Below are positions 1 to 4,051 of a DNA stretch of 5,961 nucleotides, in pieces. Each line of letters opens with the position of its first letter. The first letter of the stretch is position 1. The notes under the pieces were generated by a model. The model did not search any database and was not told where the DNA came from. It was given only the letters and a program-made list of their open reading frames with translations. This DNA comes from JBLHRE01 sp047625765 (GTDB lineage: Bacteria > Bacteroidota > Bacteroidia > Flavobacteriales > JBLHRE01): contig JBLHRE010000113.1 in the NCBI GenBank assembly GCA_047625765.1, forward strand, positions 1 through 5,961, written 5' to 3'. The position numbers and the translations under genes were made by a program.

Positions 1-101
1 GCGTTTAAAGCTGCAACTTGCAATGCTTGAAGGCCTAAAGAAGCTCCTCTTGTACCTGCACCAAGTTCAGACATGATGCTTATAAATTTTAGATTTCGCA
101 T
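1..101 (-). CDS. Arginase/agmatinase-superfamily protein, N-terminal fragment
   Basis: Only the first 33 codons are inside the window; the gene continues past the left edge. Reading the minus strand from the ATG at 101-99 gives an open frame with the stretch SELGAGTRGASLG at residues 11-23. This resembles the N-terminal strand and glycine-rich loop of Bacteroidota arginases in the ureohydrolase superfamily, which hydrolyse a guanidino group at a two-manganese centre. The metal-binding histidine and aspartate motifs would lie beyond the edge, so arginase cannot be separated from agmatinase or formimidoylglutamase. A second in-frame ATG at 74-72 (residue 10) is an alternative start placed right before the conserved block; the upstream one was chosen because it gives a short beta-strand-like lead. 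The gene is divergent from the arginine decarboxylase gene, which supports a role in arginine breakdown. Confidence 0.72.
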   Translation of the reverse strand, partial: MRNLKFISIMSELGAGTRGASLGLQALQVAALN

Positions 102-113
102 AAACTTTTATCC

Positions 114-121
114 TATTTTTG
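114..121 (+). promoter_or_regulatory. Possible Bacteroidota -7 promoter box for the decarboxylase operon
   Basis: The octamer TATTTTTG fits the TAnnTTTG consensus known for Bacteroidota primary sigma-factor promoters. It lies in the 54-base gap between the divergent arginase-family and decarboxylase genes, 34 bases before the ATG at 156, which would give a leader of roughly 25-30 bases. No convincing TTTG-type -33 element is seen at the expected distance upstream, and a run of Ts makes a chance match easy. No matching box was seen on the minus strand for the divergent gene. Confidence 0.3.
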
Positions 122-155
122 TTTTGGCTACGAGCCCTTTATTTCCCTTAGGCAG

Positions 156-1547
156 ATGAAAAACCGTTACTTAGATCTGATTAATCAGACGTTTGATTTT
201 CCTCAAAAACATTTTGAGGTTAAAAAAGGAGAACTTTACTACCATCAAATCCGTGTTATGGACTTGATAAAAAAACATGGTACTCCACTAAAAATCACTT
301 ACTTACCTAAAATTGGCGAGCAGATAAACAAAGCTAAAGCTTGGTTTGAAAATGCACGTCAAAAATGCGGATACAAAGGTAGCTATACTTACTGTTATTG
401 TACAAAAAGTTCCCATTTTTCTTTCGTGGTTGAGGAAGCTTTAAAGCATGAAATTCACCTTGAAACTTCATCGGCTTATGACATTAACATTGTCAAAAAA
501 CTAGAAGAAAAAGGTGCTATTGATAAAACAAAATATATCATCGCCAATGGCTATAAACGCCCTCAATATACAGAACAAATTTCCAATCTAATAAACCAAG
601 GATTTAGCAATACCATTCCTATTTTAGATAATATGATGGAGCTAAACACTTACAAACGTTTGGTAAATGGCAAATGTAAATTGGGTATTCGAATAGCTGC
701 CGAAGAAGAACCTACCTTCGATTTTTATACCTCGCGTTTGGGTATTAGATACAATGCTATTATTGACTTTTATAGGGAGCAAATTCAAACAGACGAAAGA
801 TTTGAACTAAAAATGCTGCATTTCTTTATTAATACGGGTATTAAAGATTCGCAATATTACTGGAACGAGTTGCGCAAGTGCGTAAACACTTATTGCGATT
901 TAAAAGTCTATGCTCCACATTTAGATTCTTTGAACATAGGTGGTGGCTTACCTATCCCCAACTCCTTGGCTTTTGAATACGACTACCAATACATGATTGA
1001 TGAAATTATGATTCAAATAAAAACTCAGTGTAACGAAAGAGGCGTTGAAGAACCGAATATCTTTACCGAGTTTGGAAGTTTTACAGTGGGAGAAAGTGGT
1101 GCTACCTTCTATTCTATTATAGATCAGAAAATGCAAAACGATAGGGAGTACTGGAACTTAATAGACAGTTCATTTATTACCACCTTACCTGATACTTGGG
1201 GAATAAGTACTCGTTTTATTATGTTACCCATTAACAATTGGAACAAAGAATACGAGCGAGTTAATTTAGGTGGCTTAACTTGCGACAGTATGGACTACTA
1301 TAATGAAGATATACATGTAAACCAGATTTTCTTGCCTAAATACAAAAGTCCAGGAGATCAAATTATTGGCTTCTTTCATACTGGAGCTTACCAAGAGTCT
1401 GTTGGAGGTTATGGTGGTTTGCAACACTGTTTAATTCCAGCACCTCAGCATGTTATAATAGATAAAAACCCCGAAGGAAAAATTTCTTCCCGAGTTTTCA
1501 ATAAAGAACAAACAGCAGAAAGCATGCTGACTATTTTAGGCTATTAA
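156..1547 (+). CDS. speA: Arginine decarboxylase, compact Bacteroidota type (PLP-dependent)
   Basis: Predicted to decarboxylate L-arginine to agmatine in the cytoplasm, the entry to polyamine synthesis. The fold is the alanine-racemase-like fold III of Orn/DAP/Arg decarboxylases. An N-terminal barrel carries the likely PLP Schiff-base lysine K84 in YCTKSSHF. LETSSAYD (102-109), LHFFINTG (221-228, with the His expected to stack on PLP), the phosphate-binding glycines LNIGGG (259-264) and TEFGSFTVGESG (304-315) follow. The C-terminal domain has GGLTCDSMD (372-380), whose Cys376-Asp377 matches the catalytic CD motif of this fold, and GAYQESVGGYGG (410-421). At 463 residues it is much shorter than E. 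coli SpeA (about 630) but matches the usual size in Bacteroidota; the symbol is by function. The divergent arginase-family gene supports arginine as substrate. Another basic amino acid remains possible. It is first in a three-gene cluster; the upstream AGGCAG is only a weak ribosome site. Confidence 0.85.
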   Translation: MKNRYLDLINQTFDFPQKHFEVKKGELYYHQIRVMDLIKKHGTPLKITYLPKIGEQINKAKAWFENARQKCGYKGSYTYCYCTKSSHFSFVVEEALKHEIHLETSSAYDINIVKKLEEKGAIDKTKYIIANGYKRPQYTEQISNLINQGFSNTIPILDNMMELNTYKRLVNGKCKLGIRIAAEEEPTFDFYTSRLGIRYNAIIDFYREQIQTDERFELKMLHFFINTGIKDSQYYWNELRKCVNTYCDLKVYAPHLDSLNIGGGLPIPNSLAFEYDYQYMIDEIMIQIKTQCNERGVEEPNIFTEFGSFTVGESGATFYSIIDQKMQNDREYWNLIDSSFITTLPDTWGISTRFIMLPINNWNKEYERVNLGGLTCDSMDYYNEDIHVNQIFLPKYKSPGDQIIGFFHTGAYQESVGGYGGLQHCLIPAPQHVIIDKNPEGKISSRVFNKEQTAESMLTILGY

Positions 1548-1551
1548 ATAT

Positions 1552-2328
1552 ATGAGCAAACTTGTCAATTATTCCTGCGATAACAGGATCGGAATTATAA
1601 CACTAAATCGTCCTGAAAAAAGAAATGCATTAAACGAACAGGTTGTTATTGAATTAAAAGCAGCTTTTAACGAAGCTGCATCTGATGACAGTTGTAAGGT
1701 TATTGTATTAAAAGCAAATGGCGATGCTTTTTGTGCTGGTGCTGACTTAGGCTATTTACAACAATTACAAAAAAACAGCTTCGAAGAAAACCTGGAAGAT
1801 TCTAGAAATCTAAAAGACCTATTCGAGCAAATACAATACTTAAACAAAGTTGTAATTGCCCAAGTAGAAGGCCATGCTATTGCGGGTGGTTGTGGCCTGG
1901 CAACAGTTTGTGACTTCACCTTTTCTGTACCAGAAGCAAAATTCGGGTATACAGAAGTAAAGATTGGTTTCGTTCCAGCTATTGTAAGTGTATTCTTAGT
2001 ACGTAAAATTGGAGAAGCCAAGGCCAAAGATCTTCTACTTACTGGTAGATTGATTGATGCCCTAGAAGCTGAGCAAATGAGTTTGATTTACAAGGTAGTT
2101 TCTAAGAATGAAATAGAAATTGCTGTAAACGCTTTTGCAGAAAAGCTTTGTTTACAAACATCTGCCGCCTCTTTAGCTTTGACAAAAAAATTAATTGCCG
2201 ATATTGCTCCCCTCTCTTACAAAGATGCATTCGAGCTGGCAGCCGAAACTAACGCAAAAGCAAGAGAAACGGAAGACTGCAAAAAAGGAATTGCAGCATT
2301 TTTAAATAAAGTAAAATTAACTTGGTAA
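1552..2328 (+). CDS. Enoyl-CoA hydratase/isomerase family protein (crotonase fold)
   Basis: A full-length 258-residue crotonase-superfamily enzyme acting on a CoA thioester in the cytoplasm. The N-terminus ITLNRPEKRNALN (16-28) is the classic family opening. Oxyanion-hole elements are FCAGADL (60-66) and the GHAIAGGCGLA helix start (107-117), followed by CDFTFSVPEAKFGYTEVKIGFVPA (120-143 region). Compared with rat mitochondrial enoyl-CoA hydratase, the position of Glu144 is glycine here (G115), while the position of Glu164 keeps a glutamate (E135, in FGYTEVKIG). A single catalytic glutamate occurs in some isomerases and other crotonases, so the reaction is uncertain; Bacteroidota relatives are often named methylglutaconyl-CoA or enoyl-CoA hydratases. 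The start lies 4 bases after the decarboxylase stop, so the two are almost certainly co-transcribed, although no pathway obviously joins them. Family assignment is very secure; substrate is not. Confidence 0.9.
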   Translation: MSKLVNYSCDNRIGIITLNRPEKRNALNEQVVIELKAAFNEAASDDSCKVIVLKANGDAFCAGADLGYLQQLQKNSFEENLEDSRNLKDLFEQIQYLNKVVIAQVEGHAIAGGCGLATVCDFTFSVPEAKFGYTEVKIGFVPAIVSVFLVRKIGEAKAKDLLLTGRLIDALEAEQMSLIYKVVSKNEIEIAVNAFAEKLCLQTSAASLALTKKLIADIAPLSYKDAFELAAETNAKARETEDCKKGIAAFLNKVKLTW

Positions 2329-2338
2329 ATATCTATAA

Positions 2339-3007
2339 ATGAAAAAGATAGCATTAGCATTATTAGGAGCGGCAATATTTTTTGGTTCTACTCAACAAGC
2401 AGTTGCACAAAAGAAAATCAAAGAAGGTAAGGTTACTTATGACTTAAGTTTTCCTGAATTGCCAGAAGAAGCACAAGCTATGGCGGGCATGTTCCCAAAC
2501 AAAATGGAATTGTGCTTTAACAAACAATTCTCTAGAGTAGAAATGAAAGGTGGTATGGCGAATAATATCACCATAACTGATATTGAAAAAAACATTACTA
2601 CCAGTTTAATGAACATCATGGGGCAAAAAACTGCTACTGAAACTGATTTGAGTGCTGGGGCAGAAAAAGATGGAGATATAAAATTTGACATTCAAAAAGA
2701 GGATGGTACAAAAGATATATTAGGATACACCTGCAAAAAAGCCATAATCAAAACGGATAATGGTAACATGGAAGTGTACTATACTAATGAAATCGAAATA
2801 AATGCTACAACACAAGCCAGCAAGGCTATGGAAGGTTTAGATGGTTTTGCCTTAGAGTATTCACTTACCGCACAAGGGATGAAAATGTTACTTACTGTAA
2901 CTGCAATTGATAAAGGAGCACAAGACCCTGAGCTGTTTAAGATTCCTGCAGGTTATAAGAAAATGACGCTAGAAGAAATGCAAAAATCTATGGGCGGAGG
3001 TTTCTAG
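2339..3007 (+). CDS. Secreted DUF4412-like protein
   Basis: A 222-residue exported protein of unknown function. Residues 1-23 form a signal peptide: MKK, a hydrophobic core (ALALLGAAIFFG) and an AVA|Q signal-peptidase I site. No lipobox cysteine is present, so a soluble periplasmic location is most likely. The mature part is rich in beta-strand-like alternation and contains DILGYTCKKA (126-135), followed by MEVYYTNEI and, near the end, FKIPAGYKKMT (200-210). This pattern recurs in DUF4412 and related GLPGLI-type Bacteroidota proteins, where the GY-C-KKA strand and the FxIPxGYK ending are hallmarks. There are two mature cysteines (C59, C132), which might form a disulfide. The mature part is also notably rich in methionine. 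It starts 10 bases after the crotonase stop and is last in the cluster, followed by a terminator. The upstream TAAATATCTATAA is A/T-rich with no Shine-Dalgarno sequence, as usual for the phylum. Confidence 0.72.
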   Translation: MKKIALALLGAAIFFGSTQQAVAQKKIKEGKVTYDLSFPELPEEAQAMAGMFPNKMELCFNKQFSRVEMKGGMANNITITDIEKNITTSLMNIMGQKTATETDLSAGAEKDGDIKFDIQKEDGTKDILGYTCKKAIIKTDNGNMEVYYTNEIEINATTQASKAMEGLDGFALEYSLTAQGMKMLLTVTAIDKGAQDPELFKIPAGYKKMTLEEMQKSMGGGF

Positions 3008-3030
3008 ACTAGAGCATCAGAAATTAGAAA

Positions 3031-3063
3031 AGCATCAATCAGCAATGGTTGATGCTTTTTTTT
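3031..3063 (+). terminator. Rho-independent terminator after the decarboxylase cluster
   Basis: AGCATCAATC (3031-3040) pairs with GGTTGATGCT (3047-3056) as a 10-base-pair stem with one G-T pair and a 6-base loop (AGCAAT). The stem runs directly into eight Ts (3056-3063). It lies 23 bases past the stop of the DUF4412-like gene and should end the transcript from 156 onward. On the minus strand the stem is followed by TTTCTAATTTC, so weak termination of the opposite-facing peroxidase remnant is also possible. A second copy of AGCATCA at 3013-3019 could pair with the same 3' arm in an alternative, longer-loop hairpin. Confidence 0.88.
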
Positions 3064-3068
3064 ATATC

Positions 3069-3290
3069 CTATAAATCTAATTGGCCAATTAGCGATTGAA
3101 GAAAAATAACGATCAAGTCAATTTCACTTTCCGATAATTTTGAATTGGTTTGTGACCTTGCCATTATATCCACAGCTTCATTTAATTCCGAAATAGAGCC
3201 ATCGTGAAAGTATGGTGCCGTCTTATCCACATTTCGTAAAGAAGGAACCTTGAGTTTTAAGTCTGGAAAGAGAGGTTTTAGAAATTCCAT
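3069..3290 (-). pseudogene. C-terminal remnant of a di-haem cytochrome c peroxidase
   Basis: The minus-strand frame encodes KVPSLRNVDKTAPYFHDGS followed by a helical tail ending ARSQTNSKLSESEIDLIVIFL and a short terminus. This is the hallmark C-terminal end of bacterial cytochrome c peroxidase/MauG proteins, normally periplasmic di-haem enzymes of over 300 residues that reduce hydrogen peroxide. Only about 65 family residues remain. Both CXXCH haem sites, the signal peptide and the N-terminal domain are absent, and an in-frame stop (TAG) sits just before the ATG at 3290. Recognisable peroxidase sequence begins only around 3260; the first ten or so codons overlap, in another frame, a methyltransferase-like remnant. 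The natural C-terminus and stop are intact, so the gene seems to have lost its 5' part by deletion. A functional 73-residue protein is unlikely. Confidence 0.8.
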
Positions 3291-3378
3291 AAGCTATAAG
3301 TAAATCATAGATGAACTCGTCTTCTGAAAACTTGTCAAAGATGGATTGGACGTTATGTTCTATTTCTTTTGAGTTCTT
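3256..3378 (-). pseudogene. Probable N-terminal remnant of an N-6 adenine DNA methyltransferase
   Basis: In the minus-strand frame one step away from the peroxidase remnant, an open stretch after a TAG at 3381-3379 encodes about 41 residues that include NVQSIFDKFSEDEF, then IYDLLIAYGISKTSLSRLK. From memory this matches the N-terminal helical segment of a class of restriction-modification DNA methyltransferases in which FIYDLLLAYG(T/I)PKATITRLxKG-like sequence precedes the methylase domain. The match stops at about position 3256, where the peroxidase frame takes over, and the same frame hits a stop soon after. There is no ATG in this stretch; an ATA codon at 3363-3361 sits where a start might have been. 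The catalytic NPPY-type motif and SAM-binding domain are missing. The assignment rests on one short block recognised by eye and is moderate. Confidence 0.5.
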
Positions 3379-3381
3379 CTA

Positions 3382-3550
3382 TATTTCTTTTTCTAAGGAG
3401 AAAAAACACCTTTCATACGCTCCAGAACAAACCCAAGTCAATTGTGTATTTGAACCAATTAATTCTAGAGGTATTACAGAATGTCAAAATCGATTAAATA
3501 CCTGCAGAACTCCTACATATCCCCTATCTTCGAACAAATTTTAAATCTAC
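3382..3550. other. Gene-poor leader with an unassigned open minus-strand stretch
   Basis: No confident gene lies here. On the minus strand, 3483-3382 is an open stretch of 34 codons between a TGA and a TAG, in the same frame as the methyltransferase-like remnant. It reads protein-like (IPLELIGSN, then TWVCSGAYERCFF) but lacks a start codon and was not recognised. On the plus strand the last part must hold the promoter for the gene at 3551. TATCTTCG at 3525-3532 is one mismatch from TAnnTTTG and 18 bases from the ATG, but no -33 box is clear. A 7-base inverted repeat (TTTTTCT/AGAAAAA, 3388-3405) has no GC core and no obvious role. Confidence 0.4.
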
Positions 3551-4051
3551 ATGAAAGCCTACAGTGCCAAGGAAATAAAGAAAGAAATTGAACTCCAATC
3601 TCCCAAAGACTTGAGGGATATCATTGCGCATTTGGCAAGATTTAAAAAAGAAAATAAAGAATTACTCACCTATCTGCTTTTTGTAAGAGAAGATGAGGAA
3701 GCTTACATACAGAGCATTCAAGAGAATATGGATGAGCTTTTTGAGCAAATGAACACTTCTAGTTATTTCTTTATCAAAAAAACAGCGCGTAAAATCCTTA
3801 CGCAAATCAAGAAGTTTGTGCGCTACTCCAAGAAAAAGGAAACCGAGATTGAGTTGCTTTTGTATTACTGCAACCGATTGGTTGATATTGAACCTAGCAT
3901 CTTTAATTCAACGGCTTTGACCAATATTTTTCAGCGTCAAATGGCTATGATTGTTAAGAATCTAGACGCTGTCCACGAAGATTTACAATACGATTACCAA
4001 AACGACTTGAAAGACATTCGAGAACGTGTACAACACTATATACAACCTTAG
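3551..4051 (+). CDS. Conserved all-helical hypothetical protein, radical SAM partner gene
   Basis: A 166-residue cytoplasmic protein of unknown function. No signal peptide, membrane segment or catalytic motif is visible. The composition is highly charged and predicted almost wholly alpha-helical: SAKEIKKEIE (5-14), a helix around DLRDIIAHLARFKKENKELLTYLLF (20-44), an acidic linker REDEEAY (46-52), and a lysine-rich segment IKKTARKILTQIKKFVRYSKKK (75-96). The rest (99-112 and 126-162) is again helical. The block KKENKELLTYLLF followed by DEEAYI, and the basic KKTARKIL helix, recall a conserved but uncharacterised Bacteroidota family. The basic central helices could contact nucleic acid or an acidic partner, but that is only a guess. 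The start follows TTAAATCTAC with no Shine-Dalgarno sequence. The stop (4049-4051) is immediately followed by the ATG of the radical SAM gene, so co-expression is very likely. Confidence 0.85.
   Translation: MKAYSAKEIKKEIELQSPKDLRDIIAHLARFKKENKELLTYLLFVREDEEAYIQSIQENMDELFEQMNTSSYFFIKKTARKILTQIKKFVRYSKKKETEIELLLYYCNRLVDIEPSIFNSTALTNIFQRQMAMIVKNLDAVHEDLQYDYQNDLKDIRERVQHYIQP

Noticed and set aside
948..1136. Minus-strand open frame of 62 codons inside the decarboxylase gene.
   Set aside because: It overlaps strongly conserved decarboxylase motifs (GGG loop, TEFGSFTVGESG) and shows no motif of its own, so it is an antisense shadow.
1752..2027. Minus-strand open frame of 91 codons inside the crotonase gene.
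   Set aside because: It is antisense to the conserved active-site region and has no recognisable protein features.
2437..2691. Minus-strand open frame of 84 codons inside the DUF4412-like gene.
   Set aside because: It looks hydrophobic only because it is antisense to a charged coding region; there is no start context or family match.
3394..3400. Strong Shine-Dalgarno-like TAAGGAG on the plus strand.
   Set aside because: No ATG, GTG or TTG follows at a suitable distance, and Shine-Dalgarno use is rare in this phylum.
3388..3405. Inverted repeat TTTTTCT-AAGG-AGAAAAA considered as a terminator or operator.
   Set aside because: The stem is short and nearly all A/T, with no T-tract immediately after it and no gene end nearby.
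3448..3456. Minus-strand GGTTCAAAT resembling a tRNA T-loop, considered as a tRNA or integration site.
   Set aside because: No matching acceptor, D-arm or anticodon arm could be built around it.
3311..3544. Plus-strand open frame of 77 codons in the island before the helical protein gene.
   Set aside because: Composition is atypical (many S, T, C, N), no family pattern was recognised, and it lies antisense to the methyltransferase-like remnant, which explains the sequence better.
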